Shown piece by piece: positions 54,272 through 63,612 of a DNA stretch of 64,000 nt; positions within the stretch are counted from its first letter, which is position 1; each line of letters starts with the position of its first letter. The translations under genes were made by a program, and so were the position numbers. Below the pieces are notes generated by a model that was not told where the DNA came from, searched no databases, and saw only the letters and a list, made by a program, of their open reading frames with translations. Source of the stretch: Vibrio tapetis subsp. quintayensis (GTDB lineage Bacteria; Pseudomonadota; Gammaproteobacteria; Enterobacterales; Vibrionaceae). The stretch lies in NCBI RefSeq assembly GCF_030409945.1, contig NZ_JAUFQV010000026.1, forward strand, positions 310,001 through 374,000, in the 5' to 3' direction.

Positions 54272-56083
54272 ATGAAAAAAGCCACGCAAAACAATAGTTT
54301 TATTAAAATCACCACTGCTTTTGGTTACGACTCAATTATTCTGAATAACTTTCAGTATTATGAAGCGTTATCAGAGCTTTTTTCATTGCAAGCTCATGCG
54401 TATTTTAACGGCACCCAAGGTGAACTTAACCAAGTGATTGGCAAGCCCGCAGTGATTTCTATGGATAGCCATTCTTTGGTTGCGAGTGAACCAAGATATT
54501 TTCATGGTATTGTCACGAGTGCTCGTATACTCGGTAGTCGAGTAACGGTTAGCGGTGGCGGAGAAAACTATAAAAATATCGAACTGACCATTCAACCTAA
54601 GTTGTCATTTTGTGCCTTCCGAAAAAATAATCGTGTGTATCAAAAAAAAGACGTTAAAGAAATTGTTTCTTTATTGTTTTCTGAACATGAAATTGATTTT
54701 GGAATTAACTTAACGAAAGGCTACCAAAAATATGATTTTAAAGTTCAATATAATGAAACGAATTTAGAATTTGTATTGAGGTTATTGTCAGAGGAAGGCG
54801 TTAGTTATTGTTTCAAGCATTCAAAGTCTAGTCATAAATTAGTACTTTTTGATGACGTTAGCTTTTATAAACCAAATATAGAAAACCGAGTTAGCTACTC
54901 TAGCGGAAGTAATGATAAAGCTCATATATCTTCGTGGCACGAAAGCCAAAATATGATTCCTAAATCTAGCTGCCTTTCAGGTTTTGATATGAGAAAGCCG
55001 GAAAGCTACCCCAATCATGTTCTCACGGGTAATGCTGCGTCTTACAGTCCTCCTCTCAGTGAGCATTATGAATTCTTAGGTGAAGAAGCAACCAGTGATC
55101 AATATGCTTGCAAAAATAGACATACCTTGGAATCATTGCAACGAGACGACCATTTCTTTAGTGGTGATGCCAGTTGTCGTAGCTTCTCAATTGGCAGAAC
55201 ATTCAAATTTGAACAACATGAAGATAAATCGTTTGTTAGCAAAAAATACGTTTTGACGCATGTATCCATTCAAGCTTCGGTTTTTAATCAAACCGGTGTT
55301 GATGGTTCCGCTGAGCAAGGAGTGGATATTCAGTTCAGTTGTGTGGATGCCAATAAACCATTTAGACCGTCATTAACGGTCAATAAACCCCAAATTGCTG
55401 GAATACAAACGGCACTAGTAACGGGCTCGAGTCAAGGTGAAGTGTACGTTGATAAATTTGGACGTATTAAGGTTCAATTTCACTGGGATCGCGAAGGTAA
55501 AAAAGACGCAGAAAGTTCGTGTTGGATTCGTGTTGCTCAACAAAGTGCCGGAAATGGTTGGGGCAGTGTTTTTCATCCACGAGTCGGGCAAGAAGTCATT
55601 GTTGAATTTGTTAACGGTGACCCTGACCAACCTATCGTCATGGGCTGCCTGTACAACGGTGCGAATAGCACCCCCTATTCGCTGCCAGACAACAAATCAC
55701 AAAGTGGCATTAAGACCCGTACCGTTCAGGGGCAAGCCGCCAACTTTAATGAACTGCGCTTTGACGATAAGCCGGGTAAAGAGTTGGTGTATCTTCATGC
55801 CGAAAAAACCTTTCAATCTGTGGTTGAAGAGTCCTCTATCTCTCTGGTCGAAAAAGATAAAGTCGAGACAACCAATAACAATCAAATTGCCAAAATAGGT
55901 AAGAACTTGAGTATGGATATTGGTGAAGTGTTAAGCCTTTCGGCTGGCAAAAGTATTGAAATAAAAGTTGGAGGCGCATCCATCACTATGTCGAGTTCAG
56001 GCAGTATCGATATCAAAGGCAATGAAATTGCTATCAATGGTTCCGCCATCAATCTTAAAGCTGGCAAGATCGCACTTAATTAA
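54272..56083 (+). CDS. vgrG: T6SS spike protein VgrG
   Basis: This 603-residue protein has the gp27-like base (about 20-370) and the gp5-like OB domain with VDKFGRIKVQFHWDREGKKD, WIRVAQQSAGNGWGSVFHPR and GQEVIVEFVNGDPDQPIVMG. The repeated beta-prism needle ends at GNEIAINGSAINLKAGKIAL. There is no C-terminal effector extension, so effectors must be carried by partners. The next gene, 15 bp on, encodes a PAAR tip, followed by the Rhs module. Confidence 0.95.
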   Translation: MKKATQNNSFIKITTAFGYDSIILNNFQYYEALSELFSLQAHAYFNGTQGELNQVIGKPAVISMDSHSLVASEPRYFHGIVTSARILGSRVTVSGGGENYKNIELTIQPKLSFCAFRKNNRVYQKKDVKEIVSLLFSEHEIDFGINLTKGYQKYDFKVQYNETNLEFVLRLLSEEGVSYCFKHSKSSHKLVLFDDVSFYKPNIENRVSYSSGSNDKAHISSWHESQNMIPKSSCLSGFDMRKPESYPNHVLTGNAASYSPPLSEHYEFLGEEATSDQYACKNRHTLESLQRDDHFFSGDASCRSFSIGRTFKFEQHEDKSFVSKKYVLTHVSIQASVFNQTGVDGSAEQGVDIQFSCVDANKPFRPSLTVNKPQIAGIQTALVTGSSQGEVYVDKFGRIKVQFHWDREGKKDAESSCWIRVAQQSAGNGWGSVFHPRVGQEVIVEFVNGDPDQPIVMGCLYNGANSTPYSLPDNKSQSGIKTRTVQGQAANFNELRFDDKPGKELVYLHAEKTFQSVVEESSISLVEKDKVETTNNNQIAKIGKNLSMDIGEVLSLSAGKSIEIKVGGASITMSSSGSIDIKGNEIAINGSAINLKAGKIALN

Positions 56084-56098
56084 GGGTTAGGTATAGAC

Positions 56099-56389
56099 AT
56101 GGCAAAACCCGCAGCAGTTATTGGCAGCGCTCATTCTTGTCCTCAGTGGAATGGAAAAACCCCACATGTAGGTGGTCCCGTTGCAGCAGGCTCGGGCAAT
56201 GTATTCATTGGTGGAATGCCAGCAGCAAGAGAGGGCGACATGATGGTCTGCAGTGGACCACCAGACAAGATCGCCTCTGGATCGTCGAGCGTAAGCATTA
56301 ACGGAAAAGCGGCGGCTCGAATGGGCGACAGTTCACAGCATGGTGGCGTGATTACATCGGGTGTTGGAACCGTGGTGATAGGTGGATAA
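56099..56389 (+). CDS. PAAR-domain spike tip protein
   Basis: This 96-residue protein is a bare PAAR domain: MAKPAAVIGSAHSCPQWNGK, PVAAGSGNVFIGGMPAAREG and AAARMGDSSQHGGVI, with Cys/His metal ligands. It caps the VgrG needle and docks effectors. It has no N- or C-terminal extension. The stop at 56387-56389 is immediately followed by the ATG of the next gene. Confidence 0.93.
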   Translation: MAKPAAVIGSAHSCPQWNGKTPHVGGPVAAGSGNVFIGGMPAAREGDMMVCSGPPDKIASGSSSVSINGKAAARMGDSSQHGGVITSGVGTVVIGG

Positions 56390-57301
56390 ATGCCGTTACT
56401 TTTTCAGCCCAAAATATTGCGCAGTGGCAACCATTGCCTCGAATCTTACTTGGTACAACAAGACGAACTTCAGATGACTTGGGAAAACACAGACTATGTG
56501 CAGGCCCCCACTTCACGAATGATTGAAGCTCAGTCTTGTTCATTAAGTGATCGTTTAATATCCATCATAGAAGATCAAACGCAAGCATTACAAGCCATTA
56601 CCGAGCAGGCTGCGTGCGTTGTGTTATTGCCAGAAATGGACGGTCAGAAAAACACTGCGTCCGTGGTTAATGCATTAAAGCAAGCATTTTTACCAATGCA
56701 AGGCGGCTCACTGGCGCTGATTTACCCGTACGGACATGCTTCATTTCTTATGGCATTAAGAAAAATTGAATCGTTGGCAAATCAACACCTTGAACAAGGC
56801 GTTTGGGTTATTGGCTTGGATACAGCCTTGGCTTTTTGTCAGCAGGACACCTGCATAACGCAGATGGTTGCCTGTGTTGATTCATTATTTGTCCTTAAAG
56901 CGACCAGTCACAGCAGAGGCCTTAACCCTGTATGGACTCAAATGGATGCGGCTGTGGGTGGAAAGAGCACGCAAGAGTGCGTTCGATTTCTATTTCGAGC
57001 CAGTATTCAATCTGTTCCTCATGTTTATGAATCGCTTTGGTTACCGATGGCTCGAACTGACGACGTAGAAAATGATTGGATTCACGAATTCCATTTTTTG
57101 CACAACAACATTAATACCCAGACTCATCACCACTTTACTGAATACCAAGTAGGTGATTTGGGTGTGAATCTCGCTTTGTTTAAAACACTTAAAATAATGA
57201 ATGCACTAAGCAAATCACAAAATAACGAGCATTACTGCTTACAAATGGATATTGCTGATAATGCACATTTGAGTGCTGCAGTTTTTAATTGGTGCGATTA
57301 A
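56390..57301 (+). CDS. unrecognised 303-aa protein between PAAR and Rhs; candidate effector adaptor
   Basis: I do not recognise this protein with confidence. It is soluble, with no signal peptide or membrane helix, and mixed alpha/beta (hydrophobic strands such as CVVLLPEMDG, GSLALIYPYGH and GVWVIGLDTALAF). The alternating strands with acidic and Cys residues are faintly reminiscent of thiolase/ketosynthase-like folds found beside some T6SS effectors; this is weak. It starts directly on the PAAR stop and ends 13 bp before the Rhs gene, which is the usual place of a T6SS loading adaptor or chaperone. The start is secure because no other in-frame ATG fits. Confidence 0.65.
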   Translation: MPLLFQPKILRSGNHCLESYLVQQDELQMTWENTDYVQAPTSRMIEAQSCSLSDRLISIIEDQTQALQAITEQAACVVLLPEMDGQKNTASVVNALKQAFLPMQGGSLALIYPYGHASFLMALRKIESLANQHLEQGVWVIGLDTALAFCQQDTCITQMVACVDSLFVLKATSHSRGLNPVWTQMDAAVGGKSTQECVRFLFRASIQSVPHVYESLWLPMARTDDVENDWIHEFHFLHNNINTQTHHHFTEYQVGDLGVNLALFKTLKIMNALSKSQNNEHYCLQMDIADNAHLSAAVFNWCD

Positions 57302-57314
57302 AGAGATATGAAAA

Positions 57315-60300
57315 ATGATTAAGCAAAGCGCAGTTAAAATTAAGCGTTGTGGCGATGATGTCTATTCATTCAGTGCTGAAAAAATGGGACAAGGTAAACG
57401 ACGTAATTTCAGCAGCGAATTTGAGGCCTTGGCATTTACTAAATTCCTATTTGACTCGTTTACCACTGAAAACAGTTCATTGTTGTACGAGCTATCTCGT
57501 TTTTTAGGCGATGGTCAAGTTCCAACAAGTCAGTTGCCACTATCGGTTCACCGCCACCAGGTTAAAAACCTCGCAAAAGCCCTTCATCAAGAACAGGTGT
57601 TTTGTTATATCTCGTCGGGTTCGATTTCCTTAAGTTCTAAAGAGTACGAAACCGTAGAAGTCACGAGTGTACAAAGTGATAGCACGCCAACTGCGCACTC
57701 GAATGGTCAAAAAACGCCATCGCCTTCACAAGATACAGTGCAGGAAGATCCAGTCAAAGACAGTGCCAAACATCACCAAACTGCAGGCGACCCAGTCTCG
57801 ATGGTGACAGGAGAAGAGTTACTTTCAATTGAAGATTGGAGCGATGGCTCCGGCACGGCTTGGCTGCGAAACTACCGCTCTTCTTTATGCTTGCAAGATA
57901 TAGGTATGGGATTCGGTTGGCGACACAGTTTCTGCTTTGAGCTTCATGATCAATACGATGAAAACCATAACGTTATCGCTTGGTGCTTTGTTGATGACAT
58001 GGGAGATGAAATCCACTTTCAGCCAGTAGGTATTGGGGCGGTGAGCCATCAAAGTTATGTTGGTGCCAGTTGCCTATATCATGAAAATGGCTACAGAGTG
58101 ATCACCCTGAGTTCTGGGGTTCAGTACAAATTTCAAGTATTAAATGACGTTTGGCGATTATGTCAGATACGCGAACCGAGCTTCCAACAATATGATTTAA
58201 GGTACTCACCTAATGGGCGCTTGATTGAAATTGACGCCAATGGAGCCTTGGTTGTTCGTTGCCAATACGATAGAGATGGCCGCTTGCTCGGGTTACGCTG
58301 CGCATTTACGGACGTAATGCTGACTAACTACCAACAGAATAGCCATCGCCAGCTAGTAGAAGTATCCGATCGTTTTGGTTTAAGTGAGTCTTATCAATAC
58401 AGCTTGAATAACTTGTTATTGAAGCGGAAGAAAGCCAGTGGATTTAGCCATTATTTCGAATGGAAAGGTGACGCGCAAGAAGCCCAATGCATTCGAAATT
58501 ACGGTGATAACGCGACTTACGATTATCACTTCCAATTTGATGACAATGTCTCCAGCTATACCAATACCTTAGGTAATCAATGGCACTTTGAACATGACTC
58601 ACAGGGCAAGTTACGCAAGAAAACGTCACCAGAAGGGCGCGTTTGGCATTGGGTATACGATGAAACTGGCCGACTATCTCAAGCGAACTTACCGCAAGGT
58701 GCGTCCATTGAATATTTTTATAATGAGTTTGGTCAGCTGATTTCGACGCAACATTCCAGTGGTGCAATAGAGCAATATCAGTACAACCATCTTGGACAAA
58801 GAACGTTAATCATCAACGCCGATGGCGAAGCCGTATCGCAGAATTTCAATAGCCTAGGGCAGTTAGTGTTTCAATCAGAAACCGTGGATGCCTGTTTTGA
58901 ATATCAGCCCGCCATTTCGTATCAATATGACAAATGCGGACGTATGATCCGTGCGCAAGGCAGCCATGGTGAAACTGAGCAGTGGTGGTGGAATAGTCAC
59001 AACCGTTTGCAGGCTAGCAAGCATAACCAAGCCTTGATTCGGTATAGCTACAACCGTCAACAACACCTTAATGGGGTGGCTTATTCAAATGGCATGATCA
59101 CGGCTTTCGAGCGTAATCAATATGGGCAGCTTAGCCGAGTAGCCCATTATCATCCGAAAGAACCAAGCATTGGCCGCGAGCATCGTTACAGCTACGATGA
59201 AAGCGGGCGATTAGCCATGCTCATTACGCCCTCAGGTATCACTAATTTTGAGTGGGCGGGTTTATCTCAGCCCGCAGTATTAGAACGAAATGATGGAAGC
59301 CAACTGACCTTTAGTTATGACGGCGAGCGTAATGTCACGTCAATCGAAAGAAGTGATGGCTTAACGCATCTATTCACGCAGACTAGTGACGGCTTACTTG
59401 AAAGTACACAGAGTTTTAATCGGGTAAGCCAACATTATCATTATGACGGCAATGGCCAGTTAATGGAGTTAAGCTCGGCTTCACGAACGCTAAAAGTGGA
59501 CTATAACGTCCACAGCGACATCTCGGTTTTACGCGCTTACAGCCAAGAGCATTATCAAGAAAGTCATTATCATCATAGCCTTGCCGGTAAGCTGCTTACT
59601 GCTGCTAATGAATCACGAACATTACAATACGAATACCAAGACAACGGACGCCTAGCAAGAGAGTGGCAAGGTGACTTCGGCCTGCAATACCAATACGTTA
59701 ATCACGGTGTTAGCCAAACTTTGTGGTTACCTAATGGTGATGGATTTGAATTCTCCTATACCCAATATGGGCAGTTAGCCAGTGTACAATTCATCTGCGA
59801 TCCTCGTGCTGCTGTTTCCCTGCCGGATGTTCAATTGTCATATGATGACATGGGACGGGTAGATCATCTTCTCTATGGTAATAATCAAACAGAGCAACGT
59901 CATTTTGACGGTATTGGACGGTTAAAGTGCCAGCAGTGGCAAACGCGTACGCGAGACTGTCGTTTTGATGCCAAGCATAACCTAGTCAGTATTGTTGATA
60001 GCGAACTTGGGCATCATCAATATCACTATGATGAGCTTAACCAACTAACCAGAGTAAAGACGCTGGATGATACAGAGCGGTTTAGCTTGGGGAGCTTCGG
60101 TAACCCTCAAGGAGAAGGTGTAGAGCTAAATGGCGATATGTTGCTTAACCTCGGCCAGCATCATTACCAGTATGATGAGCAAGGCAATCAGATCGTATTT
60201 CAGTCTGATGACGCGCGGCAAAACCGAGAATTCAACGCATTAAATCAACTCGTACACGTTAACCACAACGGCAAGCTTAGCCACTATCATTACGATGCAC

Positions 60301-62339
60301 TAGGACGTCGCTGCAAAAAAGTCACCGAGTTTGGCATAACCGAATTTATTTGGCAGGGCAGTAAGCTGATAGGAGAAATAACCAAGGGTAAGTGTCGCTG
60401 GTATGTATATCACCCCGATTCATTTTCTCCTCTTATGCTGGTGGACAGTGGGCAATGTTATTTTTATCAAAACGATCATATCGGCACGCCCGTTCGTTTG
60501 GTAGACAGGTGTGGTCTTACTGTATGGCAAGCGAGTTACACTGCAATGGGGCTTGCTCATGTTGAAATTGAAACCATCGACAACCCACTGCGTTTTCAAG
60601 GCCAATATTTCGACGCAGAGTCGAAGCTACATTATAACTTAGCGCGTTATTACGACCCTCTCGCAGGGCGATTCATTCAACCCGATCCGATTGGGATCTT
60701 AGGGGGGATTAACCCTTATCAATACGCGCCCAACCCTATTAATTGGGTTGATCCTACGGGCTTGTGTTGCGAGACCCCAACCGTTGTTGCGGGCAAGAAT
60801 GACACCGAGCCAGAAAAGGCTTTAATTAATGCCTTGGTCGGAGAAAAGCTAGCACCCGTCAATAAGGTACATAATCCAACCGCTCGTCTTGGTGGCAATG
60901 GCGCGAAACAGCAAGATGACGTAGTGCAAGTGCCAGCCATTAAGAAAGCCCCAGTTCGCGCGATGCCGCCTATCAAAAAGCAAGCTCGTAAACCTGTGGA
61001 GCTACCTCCCGAATACAAGGTTGTCGTAGAGCTTGCAGGCCAATGGCCGAGTACTCCTGCAAGCCTAATGCTGGTTCCTTCCAATAAAGAAAGTAGCAGC
61101 GAAAGTAAGCTAACCAGAAAGCCTAAGAAAGACGATGAATTCACCCATCGTTGCCTCGTTGAATTCGAAGAACTAGAACCGACTCCAAAAAACCTCATCC
61201 TAACCATACCTATGCGTGGTCAATCTGAGCCTCTTGAACTTACACTGGCTGAGAATATTCAACCAGTTGAATTTGCAATTAAGAAGCCGGAGTGGGATAC
61301 GGTGTTGGTTCCTGTAAGGCCGCTTGCGTACTTGGATGAAAAACAAGACAAAAACTACGCCGCAGAGCTAAAAAGTGGCTACTTATACGTTTATTGGAAA
61401 AATAAGTTGTGGCGTGAGTTAGAAGTCACGGCTTCAGGCGAATACCGAGACATCGATGTAGAAGGCCATAGACAAAAAGCCCAAAAACAAAAAAGCCAAC
61501 AAGCAAATCATCAAGATGAAGGAAGCGATGAAAAATCACCAGCCCATACGGTAGAACCACGTAAGGCAGAAGGCACACGGTTATCGCAGTTGTGGATACC
61601 GTACAAAATTAACGGCCAAATTCAGCAAGGAGAGCACAGTATTAAGCTCGACTTTGCTCCGAAGCAAAAGACATGGCAGCAAATAGAAACGCTAGAGTCT
61701 GATGTGAGTAAGTTGGATAAAGAGTGCGTCACATTAAATGAATTAACGAGTTACAGCGAAAGCCAAATATTTAAAGCGCAGCAACATACCAGTGATGTAG
61801 AAGCTGCCGTTGTTCATTCCCTTAACGAAAATGACATGCCATGGCTATCAGACGAAAGCGCGCCAGTGCGAAGCTTTGATGCAAGCAATACCGTGGTGGC
61901 TTATGTTGACGGGCATAACTCGGGCCTCGTAGTACGGCTAGAAGTGAGTTACGAGGAGGGCACATTAGGTGAACAACCTGATGATGAAATAAGCAGTCGT
62001 TATCAAGGCGCCGTCGCGATTATGGAAGACTCAGAAAGCGATTGGAGCGCTTGTGAACCTTTTGAACACAACGTACAGCAGGGCTTTATTAGCGCACTGT
62101 TCCTAAATTTACCGCCCCAAGGTGTGTTCACTTTGATACTGGCCAATGTCGAGGGTAACGACAGTGCGATGGTGTTGTTTGAAGGGATGACCTATCAAGA
62201 TGTGACAGCCAAACCTGCAGAACTACCGACTGGAGAGCCTCACCAGCTTCAGGAAGTGGATAAAGAAACGAAACGTATCAGGCAACAGCAACATGACGTG
62301 CTGGATATGATGACTCAATTAATTTTTAGTGACCAATAA
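57315..62339 (+). CDS. Rhs-repeat T6SS protein with unusually long C-terminal region
   Basis: This 1674-residue protein lacks an N-terminal PAAR. After an N-terminal segment (1-150) comes a DUF6531-like opening (about 155-230; DPVSMVTGEELLSIEDWSDG). A long array of YD/Rhs repeats (about 300-1090) follows and ends in the core motif YYDPLAGRFIQPDPIGILGG, with D1146-P-T-G-L1150, the usual C-terminal cleavage-type site. Beyond it 524 residues remain, against the usual 100-150. They comprise a Pro/Lys-rich linker (about 1160-1225), a beta-rich part with VPVRPLAYLDE and SGYLYVYWKNKLWRELEV (near 1330-1375), a charged linker and a coiled coil near 1455-1480. A beta-rich end follows. The GYLYVY segment resembles the N-terminal region of VasX-type effectors; this is a pattern-level call. 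Confidence 0.85.
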   Translation: MIKQSAVKIKRCGDDVYSFSAEKMGQGKRRNFSSEFEALAFTKFLFDSFTTENSSLLYELSRFLGDGQVPTSQLPLSVHRHQVKNLAKALHQEQVFCYISSGSISLSSKEYETVEVTSVQSDSTPTAHSNGQKTPSPSQDTVQEDPVKDSAKHHQTAGDPVSMVTGEELLSIEDWSDGSGTAWLRNYRSSLCLQDIGMGFGWRHSFCFELHDQYDENHNVIAWCFVDDMGDEIHFQPVGIGAVSHQSYVGASCLYHENGYRVITLSSGVQYKFQVLNDVWRLCQIREPSFQQYDLRYSPNGRLIEIDANGALVVRCQYDRDGRLLGLRCAFTDVMLTNYQQNSHRQLVEVSDRFGLSESYQYSLNNLLLKRKKASGFSHYFEWKGDAQEAQCIRNYGDNATYDYHFQFDDNVSSYTNTLGNQWHFEHDSQGKLRKKTSPEGRVWHWVYDETGRLSQANLPQGASIEYFYNEFGQLISTQHSSGAIEQYQYNHLGQRTLIINADGEAVSQNFNSLGQLVFQSETVDACFEYQPAISYQYDKCGRMIRAQGSHGETEQWWWNSHNRLQASKHNQALIRYSYNRQQHLNGVAYSNGMITAFERNQYGQLSRVAHYHPKEPSIGREHRYSYDESGRLAMLITPSGITNFEWAGLSQPAVLERNDGSQLTFSYDGERNVTSIERSDGLTHLFTQTSDGLLESTQSFNRVSQHYHYDGNGQLMELSSASRTLKVDYNVHSDISVLRAYSQEHYQESHYHHSLAGKLLTAANESRTLQYEYQDNGRLAREWQGDFGLQYQYVNHGVSQTLWLPNGDGFEFSYTQYGQLASVQFICDPRAAVSLPDVQLSYDDMGRVDHLLYGNNQTEQRHFDGIGRLKCQQWQTRTRDCRFDAKHNLVSIVDSELGHHQYHYDELNQLTRVKTLDDTERFSLGSFGNPQGEGVELNGDMLLNLGQHHYQYDEQGNQIVFQSDDARQNREFNALNQLVHVNHNGKLSHYHYDALGRRCKKVTEFGITEFIWQGSKLIGEITKGKCRWYVYHPDSFSPLMLVDSGQCYFYQNDHIGTPVRLVDRCGLTVWQASYTAMGLAHVEIETIDNPLRFQGQYFDAESKLHYNLARYYDPLAGRFIQPDPIGILGGINPYQYAPNPINWVDPTGLCCETPTVVAGKNDTEPEKALINALVGEKLAPVNKVHNPTARLGGNGAKQQDDVVQVPAIKKAPVRAMPPIKKQARKPVELPPEYKVVVELAGQWPSTPASLMLVPSNKESSSESKLTRKPKKDDEFTHRCLVEFEELEPTPKNLILTIPMRGQSEPLELTLAENIQPVEFAIKKPEWDTVLVPVRPLAYLDEKQDKNYAAELKSGYLYVYWKNKLWRELEVTASGEYRDIDVEGHRQKAQKQKSQQANHQDEGSDEKSPAHTVEPRKAEGTRLSQLWIPYKINGQIQQGEHSIKLDFAPKQKTWQQIETLESDVSKLDKECVTLNELTSYSESQIFKAQQHTSDVEAAVVHSLNENDMPWLSDESAPVRSFDASNTVVAYVDGHNSGLVVRLEVSYEEGTLGEQPDDEISSRYQGAVAIMEDSESDWSACEPFEHNVQQGFISALFLNLPPQGVFTLILANVEGNDSAMVLFEGMTYQDVTAKPAELPTGEPHQLQEVDKETKRIRQQQHDVLDMMTQLIFSDQ

Positions 62340-62340
62340 A

Positions 62341-63612
62341 ATGAAAAAGATACGGATAATTCTCGGCATGGCCTCGGGTTTAGTGATAGCAGGGCTTACC
62401 GGTTGCGGAGAGCCTGAACCAGAAGTCGACCTTGTCTATCAAAAGCGGCTTGATTATATCGTCTATAATCATGAGTTTAGAGACTATGGAACCAAAGCAA
62501 ACCGAGACGATTTTTTGAGTAAACCGCCTAGTTGGACATTATTATTAAAAATCCCAGAAACCCCAATTATAGAAGTATGGGATGCCAAGCATGATCAACC
62601 GCAGGTAATGTTTACTTATGGCCGTGACGCCACCGTATATACAATGAACTTAAATGGCACCGATGTACGGCAGCTGTTACATCGGGATGAACTGGGAGAG
62701 TTGCCATATCGAGGGTTTACCCAGCGCTCGCCGAATGGGCGTTATCTGGCTCTAAATTATTACGCCAGCGTGGCGCAATCTTGCGCTGTATACGATCTTA
62801 AAATGCGGGAAGTTGTCGCTAAGGTAGATTCGTGTTTTTCGGCAACCTTTACGCAAGACAGTGAGCAATTTTATTTCACAGAGTCTAGACAGGTTCAAAA
62901 AATAGACTTGGAAACAAGGAAAAAATCCTATGTTTTTGATGGCCCAATACATGTTGGAAACGAAGTGTTTTATCCTAAACGACACCAGAGAGGTTTTGCG
63001 TTAGATGAAAAAAATGATCGTTTTATTTGGACTGTCTCACCTAAAGATAATCGTGGAGAAGTAATTCAGATTGCGCAATTGGTTTTTAAATTGTCAGACA
63101 TGTCACTAATTGGAAAGCAAAGTTATTTATCTGAAGACTGTCAGACTGGATTCGGTAGAAATCCTGTATCTAACTATTTTGTCTGTAGTAATAAAGGGAA
63201 AAATCGAGTTAAAGGTGTCTCACATAAATACAATGATATTTACTCTTTTATCGATCCGTCTAAGGTAGTTGAAGAAGCACCTTATGAGATGAGAGTAATA
63301 CTTCAAAAACAAAAATGGTATGCCGAGCGATTTGGTCATGCACTACTACGCTTTCGCCAACAAGATGAGCCCGGCATGTTTGATAGGTTGAAATATCATT
63401 ATGTCTTTATAACGGCAGATAGGTCATCAGGATATTATCAGCTAAATAAATTGAACTACTTCATCCCACCTAAAATAGCCAAAGACTTTGCCAACTATGA
63501 CTTAAGGCCCTTTTTCCCTACGATCCCAACTCAAGAGCAATACGATGAATCGTTACAGAGGCAACTTAAAGAGCGGGAAAAAAAATTGACAGGGAAGAGG
63601 AATAAATCGTGA
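62341..63612 (+). CDS. lipoprotein with beta-propeller-like repeats; candidate immunity protein
   Basis: From the ATG at 62341, just after the Rhs stop, this is a 423-residue protein with a clear lipobox L-T-G-C22 and Gly at +2, which favours the outer membrane. The mature part has blade-like repeats (GRDATVYTMNLNGTDVRQLL, then RSPNGRYLALNYYAS and FYFTESRQVQKIDLETRKK), which suggests a TolB/WD40-type propeller. No family is recognised. Its position just downstream of the Rhs gene fits an immunity protein for a periplasmic-acting toxin, but it is larger than most. The GTG at 62329 is rejected because it removes the signal-peptide start. It becomes AT-rich after about 62.9 kb. Confidence 0.7.
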   Translation: MKKIRIILGMASGLVIAGLTGCGEPEPEVDLVYQKRLDYIVYNHEFRDYGTKANRDDFLSKPPSWTLLLKIPETPIIEVWDAKHDQPQVMFTYGRDATVYTMNLNGTDVRQLLHRDELGELPYRGFTQRSPNGRYLALNYYASVAQSCAVYDLKMREVVAKVDSCFSATFTQDSEQFYFTESRQVQKIDLETRKKSYVFDGPIHVGNEVFYPKRHQRGFALDEKNDRFIWTVSPKDNRGEVIQIAQLVFKLSDMSLIGKQSYLSEDCQTGFGRNPVSNYFVCSNKGKNRVKGVSHKYNDIYSFIDPSKVVEEAPYEMRVILQKQKWYAERFGHALLRFRQQDEPGMFDRLKYHYVFITADRSSGYYQLNKLNYFIPPKIAKDFANYDLRPFFPTIPTQEQYDESLQRQLKEREKKLTGKRNKS

